The notes under the pieces were generated by a model. That model was not told the origin of the DNA. It was given only the letters and a program-made list of their open reading frames with translations, and did not search any database. DNA of 8,234 nucleotides from Acetobacteraceae bacterium (GTDB lineage: Bacteria > Pseudomonadota > Alphaproteobacteria > Acetobacterales > Acetobacteraceae): assembly GCA_027323595.1 (NCBI GenBank), contig DAHWBL010000389.1, positions 1 to 8,234 on the forward strand. Direction: 5' to 3'. The position numbers and the translations under genes are program-made. Each line of letters starts with the position of its first letter. Positions within the stretch are counted from its first letter, which is position 1. Shown here one piece after another: positions 1 through 7,404 of this stretch.

Positions 1-1026
1 CTGCAATGGGCGGCGCCGCCCCCATCGGCGCGCGTCACCGCCGCCGCCAAGGCCACGCCCCCTGAATCTGCACCAGCCGAATCCACGCCCGCTGGATCCA
101 CGCCCGCCAAGGCCCCGCCCATCAACACCGCGACATCGGCCAGCACCGGCACGAGCACCCCGAGCCCCGCGATGCGCCGGCCGGCCGCCGCCGAGCCCGC
201 CCGCCCCGCGCAAGCCATCGCCGAGGCACCGCCACCGGCCGCCCAGACCGCGGCGGATGCCCCCGCCAGGCCGGTCGCCCCAGCCGGTGCACCACCTTCC
301 GGCGCGCCACCTGCCGAGGCGCTCCCTGCCGCCGCGCCGCCACGCCCATCGCCAGGGCGGCCGCGCATCGCGCTGCTCCTCACCGGGATCGGGCTTGATC
401 AGCAAACCAGCATGCGCGCCATCGCCCTGCCGGCCGGGATTTCGCTCGCCGTGTCGCCCTACGCCGCCGATCCGGCCGCCGCCGCGGTGCGCGCCGCGGG
501 CCACGAACTGTTGATCGAACTGCCGCTGGAACCCGCCAATTTCCCGCTCGACGACGCCGGCCCGCACGCCCTGCTGACCGGCGCCGACCCCACCGAGAAC
601 GAGCACAACCTCGCCTGGGTGCTGGCGCGCTTCGGCGGCTATACCGGCGCCACCGGCGCCCTCGACGGGCTGCGCGGCGAGCGTTTCGCCGCCGCCGCGC
701 CATTGTTCGCCGGCCTGCTCGCCCGGCTGCGCGCCCAGAACCTGTTCTACATCGACCCCCGCCCGATGATCCCCCATCCAGACACCGCTGCCCTGCCCGA
801 TGGCGCCCGCGCCGTCGATCTGGTGCTGGACGACCCGCCCGGACGCGGCCCGATCAACGACCGGCTCGCCGAGCTGGAGGCCCGCGCGCGCGACCGTGGC
901 GGCGCCCTCGGCCTCGCCGGCCCGCCCACGCCGCTGCTGCTGGACCGTCTGGAGGCCTGGCTCGCCGGCTTTGACGCCCGCGGCCTGGTGCTGGTCCCGG
1001 CCGGCAGCCTGGTGCCACCACCATGA
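1..1026 (+). CDS. Divergent polysaccharide deacetylase family protein (YibQ-like), 5' end missing
   Basis: The frame is open from the first base, so the start lies upstream; the ATG at 172 sits inside the linker and is unlikely to be the real start. Codons up to about 357 encode an Ala/Pro/Thr-rich linker with short repeats, probably leading from an unseen N-terminal membrane anchor. The globular domain starts near 361 (PRIALLLTGIGLDQ) and matches the divergent polysaccharide deacetylase (YibQ, PF04748) family in order: an AVSPYA strand, AAGHELLIELPLEP, NALLTG-like HALLTG, FYIDPRP, and a C-terminal GLVLVPAGSLV. The expected metal-binding residues look replaced: TG for the DD of the first strand, ALDGL for NHMGS, LAGPP for IGHP. 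It may therefore be a non-catalytic envelope protein. In alphaproteobacteria this family often lies between a ctpA-type protease gene and rppH, which fits the downstream neighbour. Family assignment is fairly sure; substrate and activity are unknown. Confidence 0.8.
   Translation: MQWAAPPPSARVTAAAKATPPESAPAESTPAGSTPAKAPPINTATSASTGTSTPSPAMRRPAAAEPARPAQAIAEAPPPAAQTAADAPARPVAPAGAPPSGAPPAEALPAAAPPRPSPGRPRIALLLTGIGLDQQTSMRAIALPAGISLAVSPYAADPAAAAVRAAGHELLIELPLEPANFPLDDAGPHALLTGADPTENEHNLAWVLARFGGYTGATGALDGLRGERFAAAAPLFAGLLARLRAQNLFYIDPRPMIPHPDTAALPDGARAVDLVLDDPPGRGPINDRLAELEARARDRGGALGLAGPPTPLLLDRLEAWLAGFDARGLVLVPAGSLVPPP
64..108 (+). repeat. Three tandem 15-base units encoding a pentapeptide repeat
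   Basis: Three in-frame 15-base units at 64-78, 79-93 and 94-108 encode ESAPA, ESTPA and GSTPA. The last two share the 12-base word ATCCACGCCCGC at 81-92 and 96-107. The array is flanked by related AKATPP and KAPP segments, so it is part of the flexible Ala/Pro linker of the deacetylase-like protein. Copy number of such units can change by replication slippage. Confidence 0.7.
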
Positions 1027-1033
1027 GTCCCCG

Positions 1034-1525
1034 ATGACCACCCACCCGATCGCCACCGCCCCGCCGCCGGACTATCGCCGCAACGTCGGCGCCGCGCTGT
1101 TCAACCACCAAGGCAAGGTCTTAATCGCCCGCCGCGCCGGCCTGCCGCGCACCGCCTCCCACGCCTGGCAGATGCCCCAGGGCGGCATCTATCGCGGCGA
1201 AGCCCCCGAGCAGGCGGTGCTGCGCGAACTCGGCGAGGAGATCGGCACCAGCCACGCCGAGATCATCGGGCTGCACCCGCACTGGCTGTACTACGACCTG
1301 CCCGGCCCCCGCCGCGGGCGATATCGCGGCCAGGCCCAGATCTGGTTCGCGCTGCGCTTCCTGGGCACCGACACCGACATCCGCCTCGATGCCACCGCCC
1401 ACATCGAATTCGATCAATGGCGCTGGGCCGATCTGGCCGAACTGCCCGCGCTGGTCGTGCCCTTCAAGCGCCCGGTCTATGAGGTCGTGGCGCGCGCCTT
1501 CGCCGGCTTCGCCGACCCGGCCTGA
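1034..1525 (+). CDS. rppH: RNA pyrophosphohydrolase RppH (Nudix hydrolase)
   Basis: This 163-residue protein is a Nudix hydrolase of the RppH type, which removes pyrophosphate from the 5' triphosphate end of mRNA and so opens transcripts to RNase E-dependent decay in the cytoplasm. The sequence shows YRRNVGAALFN at residues 14-24, WQMPQGGI at 45-52, and a full Nudix box at 50-72 (G, E56, then RELGEEIG at 64-71) with metal-binding glutamates E65, E68 and E69. The last box position is Thr72 where an aliphatic residue is usual. YRGQAQIWFALRF (97-109), WRWADL (129-134) and VVPFKRPVYEVV (141-152) are also RppH-like. Length is typical. The ATG at 1034 lies 7 bases after the upstream stop and has no clear Shine-Dalgarno sequence, so translation is probably coupled to the deacetylase-like gene. 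The upstream in-frame extension from 800 is only an overlap with that gene. Confidence 0.93.
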   Translation: MTTHPIATAPPPDYRRNVGAALFNHQGKVLIARRAGLPRTASHAWQMPQGGIYRGEAPEQAVLRELGEEIGTSHAEIIGLHPHWLYYDLPGPRRGRYRGQAQIWFALRFLGTDTDIRLDATAHIEFDQWRWADLAELPALVVPFKRPVYEVVARAFAGFADPA

Positions 1526-1538
1526 CCGACCACCGCGC

Positions 1539-2447
1539 TCACCACTTCACCTCCGGCGGCAGGCTCATCAGGATCGCCTCCACATTGCCGCCGGTCTTGA
1601 GCCCGAACAGCGTGCCGCGATCATGCAGCAGGTTGAACTCCACATACCGCCCGCGCCGGAAAAGCTGCGCCTCGCGCTCGGCCTCGGTCCAGCTTTCGGC
1701 CATGCGCCGGCGCACCAGCGCGGGATAGGTGTCCAGAAACGCGACTCCGACATCGCGCACGAACGCGAAGTCACGGGCGATGTCGCCGCTGTCCAGCCAG
1801 TCGAAAAAAATACCGCCCAGCCCGCGCGGCTCATCGCGATGCGGCAGAAAGAAATAGCGGTCGCACCAGGCCTTGTATTCGTCATAGGCATCCGGCCGGT
1901 AGCGGTCGCACGCGGCGCGAAAGGCGGCATGAAAATCGGCGGCGTCGGCCTTCGCCTCGTCGCGCTCGGGAAACATCGGCGTGATGTCGCCGCCGCCGCC
2001 GAACCACCCCTTGGAGGTCACCAGCATGCGGGTGTTGAAATGCGCCGCGCACACACGCGGCGAGCGCGGATGCGCCACCAGCGAGATGCCGGACGCCCAG
2101 AACCGCCCGTCCTCGGCCGCACCGGGGATGGTCTTGCGGAATTCCTCGCTGAACACACCATGCACGGTGGAGACGTTCACCCCCACCTTCTCGAACACCC
2201 GCCCGCGCATCAGGCTCATCACCCCGCCGCCGATGGTGCCGCCATCCGCGCTTTGCGGCCGCTGCCAGGCGGTGCGCTCGAAGCGTCCGGGCGGCGCCGG
2301 GTCGCCGGGTCGCGCGCCGATGGACTCGATCGCCTCGAAGGCCGCGCAGATGCGATCGCGCAGGCTCTCGAACCACGCGCGCGCCGCCGGGCGCAGGTCC
2401 GCGTGCGGGCCGGAGGCGTCAGCCGTTCCGAGTTGATCTTGCGACAT
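1539..2447 (-). CDS. hemF: Oxygen-dependent coproporphyrinogen III oxidase
   Basis: HemF oxidatively decarboxylates coproporphyrinogen III to protoporphyrinogen IX using O2, in the cytoplasmic haem pathway. The 302-residue product has the usual length and the family's conserved blocks: FERTAWQRP, GGGVMSLMRGRVFEKVGVN (74-92), SLVAHPRSPRV (122-132), GWFGGGGDITP (147-157), YFFLPHRDEPRGLGGIFFDWL (198-218), GRYVEFNLLHDRGTLFGL (266-283), TGGNVEAILMSLPP (285-298). H126, H136, H172 and H203 match, by position, the four conserved histidines known from E. coli HemF. I chose the ATG at 2447 because the protein then has family length and a GGGA lies about 11 bases upstream; the frame stays open further upstream only as a shadow of petA. 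The gene is convergent with rppH (13-base gap, no terminator seen) and divergent from petA. Needing O2, it fits an organism that respires aerobically; anaerobic haem synthesis would need a separate hemN. Confidence 0.96.
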   Translation of the reverse strand: MSQDQLGTADASGPHADLRPAARAWFESLRDRICAAFEAIESIGARPGDPAPPGRFERTAWQRPQSADGGTIGGGVMSLMRGRVFEKVGVNVSTVHGVFSEEFRKTIPGAAEDGRFWASGISLVAHPRSPRVCAAHFNTRMLVTSKGWFGGGGDITPMFPERDEAKADAADFHAAFRAACDRYRPDAYDEYKAWCDRYFFLPHRDEPRGLGGIFFDWLDSGDIARDFAFVRDVGVAFLDTYPALVRRRMAESWTEAEREAQLFRRGRYVEFNLLHDRGTLFGLKTGGNVEAILMSLPPEVKW

Positions 2448-2642
2448 ATTCGCAGATTCCCAAATCACCGTCGTCTGACGTGGTGGACGCATTGATGCCT
2501 GCCTTGCAAGGGTGTATGCCCTCGCCGCGCGTGGTTGGAAATGCCCTGCCCATGCCACCGCGCGCGACAACCGGCATGCCGTCCGCGCGGCGTGCGTTAC
2601 GGCGCGGCGAACTCCGGTCGCGCATGCAGAAGGTGAGACACG
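2448..2642. promoter_or_regulatory. Divergent hemF/petA control region, no gene seen
   Basis: This 195-base gap separates the divergent hemF and petA starts and must hold the promoters of both. The only sigma70-like pair I can point to for petA is TTGATG at 2492-2497 and TATGCC at 2515-2520, 17 bases apart; it is a weak match and would leave a leader of about 120 bases. No convincing hexamer pair is visible for hemF. A perfect 10-base palindrome, CGGCATGCCG, sits at 2572-2581, and a GTGG/CCAC stem flanked by GC-rich arms spans about 2527-2565. The petA Shine-Dalgarno (AAGG at 2630-2633, in AAGGTGAG) is clear. No full Fnr-type site (TTGAT-N4-ATCAA) is present. Confidence 0.5.
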
Positions 2643-3227
2643 ATGGCCGACAGCGCAGCCGCTACGATAGGTCACCACCCCCCCGGCCACGGTCCCGCCG
2701 ATGGCACCAAACGGGATTTTCTGGCCCTGGTGGCCGGCGCCGGCGGCGCGGTCCTGGTGGGTGCGCTCGCCTGGCCGTTCATCGACAGCATGAACCCGTC
2801 CAAGGACGTGCTGGCGCTGTCCTCCACCGACGTGGACATCAGCCCCATCCCCGCCGGCTCGGCGATCACCGTGGTCTGGCGCGGCAAGCCCATTTTCGTG
2901 CGCCACCGCACCGCCAAGGAAATCACCGAGGCGCAGAACGTCAAGGTCGCCGACCTGATCGATCCCTCCGCCCCGGCCACCGACGCCGAGCGGATCAAGG
3001 CCGGCCATGAGCAATGGCTGGTGGTGATCGGCATCTGCACGCATCTGGGCTGCATCCCGCTGGGCAACAAACCCACCGACCCGCGCGGCGATTACGGCGG
3101 CTGGTTCTGCCCCTGCCATGGCAGCCAGTACGACACCGCCGGCCGCGTGCGCCACGGCCCCGCGCCGCTCAACCTGCCGCTGCCGCCCTACGCGTTCGAA
3201 ACCGACACCAAGATCAAGATCGGCTGA
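2643..3227 (+). CDS. petA: Ubiquinol-cytochrome c reductase iron-sulfur subunit (Rieske protein)
   Basis: PetA is the [2Fe-2S] subunit of the cytochrome bc1 complex; it takes one electron from ubiquinol at the Qo site and passes it to cytochrome c1. The 194-residue product has a single N-terminal membrane segment at about 28-47, then a periplasmic domain with both cluster boxes: CTHLGC (C132, H134, C137) and CPCHGSQYD (C156, C158, H159). C132, H134, C156 and H159 should ligate the cluster, and C137-C158 form the stabilising disulfide. S161 and Y163, the residues that keep the potential high in ubiquinone-type Rieske proteins, are present. Just before the membrane segment is TKRDFLAL (22-29), a Tat-like motif with Lys-Arg in place of the usual Arg-Arg. 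The ATG at 2643 has AAGG 9 bases upstream. It is first in the petABC operon, 11 bases before petB. Confidence 0.97.
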   Translation: MADSAAATIGHHPPGHGPADGTKRDFLALVAGAGGAVLVGALAWPFIDSMNPSKDVLALSSTDVDISPIPAGSAITVVWRGKPIFVRHRTAKEITEAQNVKVADLIDPSAPATDAERIKAGHEQWLVVIGICTHLGCIPLGNKPTDPRGDYGGWFCPCHGSQYDTAGRVRHGPAPLNLPLPPYAFETDTKIKIG

Positions 3228-3238
3228 AGGAGCTCATC

Positions 3239-4516
3239 ATGGCCGGCCTGCACAACAGCGAATTTTCCAATCCCGTCATCAACTGGATCGACACCCGCCT
3301 GCCCATCTTCACGATGATGCAGAAGGAATACGGCTCGTTCCCCACCCCGAAAAATTTCAACTATTTCTGGAATTTCGGTGCGCTGGCCACGGTCAACCTG
3401 CTGCTGATGATCGCCACCGGCGTCTTCCTGGCGATGAACTACACCCCCAACACCTCCATGGCCTTCGAATCCGTCCAGCGCATCATGCGCGACGTGAACT
3501 ATGGCTGGCTGCTGCGCTACCTGCACTCCAACGGCGCCTCGATGTTCTTCATCGTGGTCTACATCCACATCTTCCGCGGCATGTACTACGGCTCCTACAA
3601 AAAGCCGCGCGAGCTGCTGTGGATACTCGGCGTCGTGATCCTGCTGCTGATGATGGCCACCGCCTTCATGGGCTACGTGCTGCCCTGGGGCCAGATGTCG
3701 TACTGGGGTGCGACCGTCATCACCAACCTGTTCTCGGCCATCCCGCTGGTCGGTGATTCGATCGTCACCCTGCTGTGGGGCGGCTTCTCGGTGGACAACC
3801 CCACGCTGAACCGCTTCTTCAGCCTGCATTACCTGATGCCGTTCGTGCTCATCGCGGTGGTGTTCCTCCATGTCGCGGCCCTGCACATCACCGGGTCGAA
3901 CAACCCGCTCGGCATCGACGTCAAAACCCCGCAGGACACGCTGCCCTTCCACCCGTACTACACCGCCAAGGACAGCGTGGGCATGTGCGTGTGGGCCATG
4001 GTGCTCGCCGCCTTGGTGTTCTTCGCGCCGAACTTCCTCGGTGACCCGGCGAACTTCATCCCGGCGAACCCGTTGCAGACACCAGCCGAAATCGTGCCCG
4101 AATGGTACTTCCTGCCGTTCTACGCGATCCTGCGCTCGGTGCCCGACAAGCTCGGCGGCGTCAGCATGATGTTCGGCTCGATCATCGTGCTGTTCATCCT
4201 GCCCTGGCTGGACACCTCGCCGGTGCGCTCGGCCCGCTTCCGCCCGATCTATCGGGTGCTGATGTGGGTGCTGGTGATCGACCTGCTGGCCCTCGGCGCG
4301 GTCGGCGCGCATCGCCCCGAAGGCATCTGGGTGGTGATCGGCCGCGCCTCCACCGCCTGGTATTTCCTGCACTTCCTGGTGCTGCTGCCGCTGCTCGGCA
4401 AATTCGAAAAAACCCTGCCGCTGCCCGACAGCATCAGCCAGCCCGTGCTCAAGGGCGGGATCGGCGGCGGGCCGCTTGCCGGCGCCGCCGCCGCCCAGTC
4501 GATGGAGAAAAACTGA
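3239..4516 (+). CDS. petB: Cytochrome b subunit of the bc1 complex
   Basis: This is the membrane core of the quinol:cytochrome c oxidoreductase, carrying haems bL and bH and forming the Qo and Qi quinone sites. The 425-residue length is normal for an unfused alphaproteobacterial cytochrome b. Four histidines occur with the expected 14-residue spacing in two helices: H96 and H110 (RYLH, YIHIFRGMYYGSYK), H197 and H211 (SLHY, FLHV). By homology H96/H197 bind bL and H110/H211 bind bH. PEWY of the Qo site is at 287-290. LPWGQMSYWGATVITNLFSAIP (148-169) and LHITGSNNPLG (215-225) are family hallmarks. Hydrophobic segments lie at about 47-67, 101-118, 127-148, 193-216, 247-264, 308-324, 341-357 and 373-388. 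The ATG at 3239 has a strong AAGGAG at 3227-3232 that overlaps the petA stop. The C-terminal tail (405-425) is Gly/Ala-rich. The stop overlaps the petC start by one base. Confidence 0.98.
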   Translation: MAGLHNSEFSNPVINWIDTRLPIFTMMQKEYGSFPTPKNFNYFWNFGALATVNLLLMIATGVFLAMNYTPNTSMAFESVQRIMRDVNYGWLLRYLHSNGASMFFIVVYIHIFRGMYYGSYKKPRELLWILGVVILLLMMATAFMGYVLPWGQMSYWGATVITNLFSAIPLVGDSIVTLLWGGFSVDNPTLNRFFSLHYLMPFVLIAVVFLHVAALHITGSNNPLGIDVKTPQDTLPFHPYYTAKDSVGMCVWAMVLAALVFFAPNFLGDPANFIPANPLQTPAEIVPEWYFLPFYAILRSVPDKLGGVSMMFGSIIVLFILPWLDTSPVRSARFRPIYRVLMWVLVIDLLALGAVGAHRPEGIWVVIGRASTAWYFLHFLVLLPLLGKFEKTLPLPDSISQPVLKGGIGGGPLAGAAAAQSMEKN

Positions 4517-5283
4517 TGCGCCCGGTCGCCCTCGCCCTGTTCGCCGGCCTGCTCGCCGGCCCCGCCCTGGTCCCGGCCGCGTTCGCCCAGGACGCCGCCG
4601 ATCTGCCGAAGCAGAACTGGTCCTTCGCCGGCCCGTTCGGCACCTATGACCGCGCCTCCGCCCAGCGCGGCTTCCAGGTCTACAAGGAAGTCTGTTCGGC
4701 CTGCCACTCGATGAAGCTGGTGCATTACCGCGATCTGTCCGGCATCGGCTTCGACGCCAAGCAGATCGCTGCGATCGCCGCGACAGTGGAGGTCAGCGGC
4801 GGCGTCAATGACGACGGCGAGCCGTTCAACCGCCCCGGCCTGCCGTCCGACATGTTCAAATCCCCCTTCGCCAACGACAACGCCGCCCGCGCCGCCAACA
4901 ACGGCGCGCTGCCGCCCGACCAGTCGGTGCTGCTCAATGCCCGCGAAGGTGGCGCGGACTATATCTACGACCTGCTGACCGGCTATGCCGATCCGCCCGC
5001 CGGCATGACCATGGGCGACGGCATGAACTACAACAAATACTTCCCCGGCCATCAGATCGCGATGGGCCAGCCGCTGCACGACGACCAGGTGGTCTATTCG
5101 GACGGCACCAAGGCCACCATCGAGCAGGAAGCCCGCGACGTCACCACCTTCCTCGCCTTCGTCGCCAATCCCGAAATGGAGGAGCGCAAGCGCCTCGGCG
5201 CGAAGGCCATCATCTTCCTCGCCCTGCTCACCGGCGTCACCTATGCGGTCAAGCGCCGCGTCTGGGCCGACGTCGACCACTGA
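4516..5283 (+). CDS. petC: Cytochrome c1 of the bc1 complex
   Basis: Cytochrome c1 accepts electrons from the Rieske protein and reduces a soluble or membrane-bound cytochrome c on the periplasmic side. The 255-residue precursor begins with a signal peptide (MRPVALALFAGLLAG...), probably cut after A24 (AFA|QD). The haem c site is CSACH at 60-64 (C60, C63, H64). M183 in FPGHQIAMGQPL (176-187) is the likely sixth iron ligand; many relatives have IAMPPPL or similar here. RDLSGIGF, NRPGLPSDMFKSPFANDNAARAANNGA-type and ADYIYDLLTGY segments are typical of c1. A C-terminal anchor lies at about 229-246, followed by positively charged KRRVW, which places the tail in the cytoplasm. The start is translationally coupled to petB (TGATG, one-base overlap). 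The gene ends the petABC unit and is followed by a strong intrinsic terminator. Confidence 0.97.
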   Translation: MRPVALALFAGLLAGPALVPAAFAQDAADLPKQNWSFAGPFGTYDRASAQRGFQVYKEVCSACHSMKLVHYRDLSGIGFDAKQIAAIAATVEVSGGVNDDGEPFNRPGLPSDMFKSPFANDNAARAANNGALPPDQSVLLNAREGGADYIYDLLTGYADPPAGMTMGDGMNYNKYFPGHQIAMGQPLHDDQVVYSDGTKATIEQEARDVTTFLAFVANPEMEERKRLGAKAIIFLALLTGVTYAVKRRVWADVDH

Positions 5284-5315
5284 CATCGCGCACCCCGCGC
5301 ACCCCACCACCACCC

Positions 5316-5347
5316 GCCGCCGTGGCCCCGCCACGGCGGCGTTTTAT
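5316..5347 (+). terminator. Rho-independent terminator after petC
   Basis: A perfect 10-base-pair stem, GCCGCCGTGG at 5316-5325 and CCACGGCGGC at 5331-5340, closes a 5-base loop (CCCCG) and is followed directly by GTTTTATT. This has the standard form of an intrinsic terminator for petABC transcription. It ends only about 11 bases before the mtnP start codon, so it also lies in the mtnP leader. Confidence 0.88.
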
Positions 5348-5348
5348 T

Positions 5349-5352
5349 GGAG
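5349..5352 (+). promoter_or_regulatory. Shine-Dalgarno of mtnP, decides the start
   Basis: GGAG at 5349-5352 lies 6 bases before the ATG at 5359. It overlaps the in-frame TTG at 5347, which therefore cannot use it, so the ATG at 5359 is the better start. Confidence 0.75.
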
Positions 5353-5358
5353 ACACCC

Positions 5359-6243
<885 letters not shown>

Positions 6244-6266
6244 CCGGCCGCCCCGGTCGTCCCGGC

Positions 6267-6938
6267 TCAGTCGCGCGCGAGGTTCTTGGCGAAAAACTCC
6301 AGCGTGCGGCTCTGCGCCAGCGCATAGGACGCCGCGTCGTAGCTCGCCCGCTCGTCACAGCCAAACCCGTGCTGCGCGCCCTTGTAGACATGCACCTCGA
6401 TGCCCGGCTGCGCGGCGCGGATCAGTTCCACATCGCTCAGCGGGATGGAGTGGTCCAGCTCGCCGAAATGCAGCTGCACCGGACAATGCGGGGTTTCGGT
6501 GCGGGTGGCGGCGATGCCACCGCCGTACCAGCCGCTCGCCGCGGCGAACAGCTTGCTCCGGCACGCCATGTTCCATGCCACCGTGCCGCCGAAGCAATAA
6601 CCCACGATGCCCAGCACCTTGTGCCCCAGCGCCGCGGCGGCGGCCTCGACATCATGCCTCACCATCGCATCGGTCAGCTTCATCCGCGCGTCACGCCCCA
6701 CCACCACGTCATCGGCGGTATAGCCCAGCTCGATCCCCGGCCCCGCGCGGTCGAACAGGGCCGGCGCGATCGCCAGATACCCCGCCGCCGCGAAGCGATC
6801 GACCATGTTGCGGATGTGGATGTTGCAGCCGAAAATTTCCTGGATCACCACCAGCCCGTGCGCGGCGTTCGCCGGACCGGCCTTGTAGGCGTTCAGATGA
6901 TGCCCGTCCGCCGCGGTCAGCTTGACGATCTCGCCCAT
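6267..6938 (-). CDS. Dienelactone hydrolase family protein
   Basis: This 223-residue alpha/beta hydrolase belongs to the dienelactone hydrolase (carboxymethylenebutenolidase-like) family. The visible catalytic set is C115 in GYCFGG (113-118), D162 in HFGELDHSIP, and H190 in GAQHGF, with the family glutamate E34 in VIQEIFG (31-37). NIHIRNMVDRFAAAGYLAIAP (39-59) is also characteristic. The enzyme has no signal peptide and should be cytosolic. Classical members open the lactone ring in chlorocatechol degradation, but most genomic homologues act on unknown esters or lactones, and no aromatic-pathway gene is nearby, so the substrate cannot be named. I chose the ATG at 6938 because a strong AGGGGAG (6945-6951) lies 6 bases upstream; longer in-frame starts run into the upstream gene. 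It sits 55 bases downstream of the ribbon-helix-helix gene on the same strand, probably one transcript. Confidence 0.93.
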   Translation of the reverse strand: MGEIVKLTAADGHHLNAYKAGPANAAHGLVVIQEIFGCNIHIRNMVDRFAAAGYLAIAPALFDRAGPGIELGYTADDVVVGRDARMKLTDAMVRHDVEAAAAALGHKVLGIVGYCFGGTVAWNMACRSKLFAAASGWYGGGIAATRTETPHCPVQLHFGELDHSIPLSDVELIRAAQPGIEVHVYKGAQHGFGCDERASYDAASYALAQSRTLEFFAKNLARD

Positions 6939-6993
6939 GAAAATCTCCCCTGTTGGCCATTGGTGCCGCAGCATGGCCAGATCGGCGAAATCG

Positions 6994-7287
6994 TCAACCT
7001 CGCGCCGACATCCCATCCGATGCGCCGTCCAGCAGGCCGTGGCCGGACCGCGCATGTCCGTCCTCGGTCGCGGCGATGCGGAAATAGCGCAGCACGAACA
7101 CCCGCACCGCGCTGGTACGCCCTCCCACCTGGCTCTGCGCCTCGATCGCACGGATCAGCACCCCCAGAGGCGTCGCCTCGCGCGCGCAGATTTCCCCCAG
7201 CGCCTCCCAGATTTCGGGCTCCAACCGCATCGAGGTCCGTCCGCTTTCGGCAATGATGTTACGATTGACCAGCCTGCTGGTCGTCAA
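6994..7287 (-). CDS. Ribbon-helix-helix domain protein (RHH_4-like)
   Basis: This is a small protein (97 residues from the start chosen) of the ribbon-helix-helix fold used by Arc/MetJ/CopG-type DNA-binding proteins. The core reads LVNRNIIAESGRTSMRLEPEIWEALGEI-like: a beta strand (RTSMRLE), then two helices (EIWEALGEICARE and PLGVLIRAIEAQ), then the conserved tail GRTSAVRVFVLRYFRIAATEDGHA. This pattern agrees with the RHH_4 (PF13467) family of alphaproteobacteria, whose targets are mostly unknown. Start choice: TTG at 7287 has GAGG 8 bases upstream and gives MTTSRLVNRN, a usual length; the in-frame ATG at 7338 (114 residues) lacks a Shine-Dalgarno, and the extra codons use A/T third positions unlike its neighbours. 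The gene precedes the dienelactone hydrolase gene by 55 bases and diverges from the sulfurtransferase gene, so regulation of either is possible but unproven. Confidence 0.82.
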   Translation of the reverse strand: MTTSRLVNRNIIAESGRTSMRLEPEIWEALGEICAREATPLGVLIRAIEAQSQVGGRTSAVRVFVLRYFRIAATEDGHARSGHGLLDGASDGMSARG

Positions 7288-7295
7288 CCGACTTG

Positions 7296-7299
7296 CCTC
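7296..7299 (-). promoter_or_regulatory. Shine-Dalgarno supporting a TTG start for the RHH gene
   Basis: GAGG on the minus strand lies 8 bases before the TTG at 7287. No comparable motif precedes the in-frame ATG at 7338, where the upstream bases read ATTTTCAACCCG. Confidence 0.45.
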
Positions 7300-7404
7300 G
7301 GATCGACCTGTGCTCAAATGTCGCTCCAGTCCATGCATCGGGTTGAAAATACGTCTGTATGCAACGCACGTCTTGCGGTATGCCATGCAATCGTCAGAGT
7401 TTTT

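Noticed and set aside
1526..1538. Search for a terminator between convergent rppH and hemF
   Set aside because: Only 13 bases separate the stops and no hairpin with a T-run is visible.
2492..2496. TTGAT half of an Fnr-type site before petA
   Set aside because: The second half ATCAA is absent at the required 4-base spacing; a 5-base word alone is chance.
2448..3155. N-terminal extension of the hemF frame by about 236 residues
   Set aside because: The extension overlaps the whole front of petA in antisense. The conserved HemF protein starts at 2447 with normal length.
3188..4372. Long open frame on the minus strand opposite petB
   Set aside because: It is antisense to a certain cytochrome b gene, its product is low-complexity His/Asp/Glu/Arg/Val-rich, and it has no recognisable domain. 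Long antisense frames are expected in such GC-rich DNA.
4249..5334. Long open frame on the minus strand opposite petC
   Set aside because: Antisense to petC with Gly/Ala/Val/Arg-rich product and no family match; a composition shadow.
6369..7256. 295-codon plus-strand frame opposite the hydrolase and RHH genes
   Set aside because: His/Arg/Pro-rich product with no domain, antisense to two genes with clear families.
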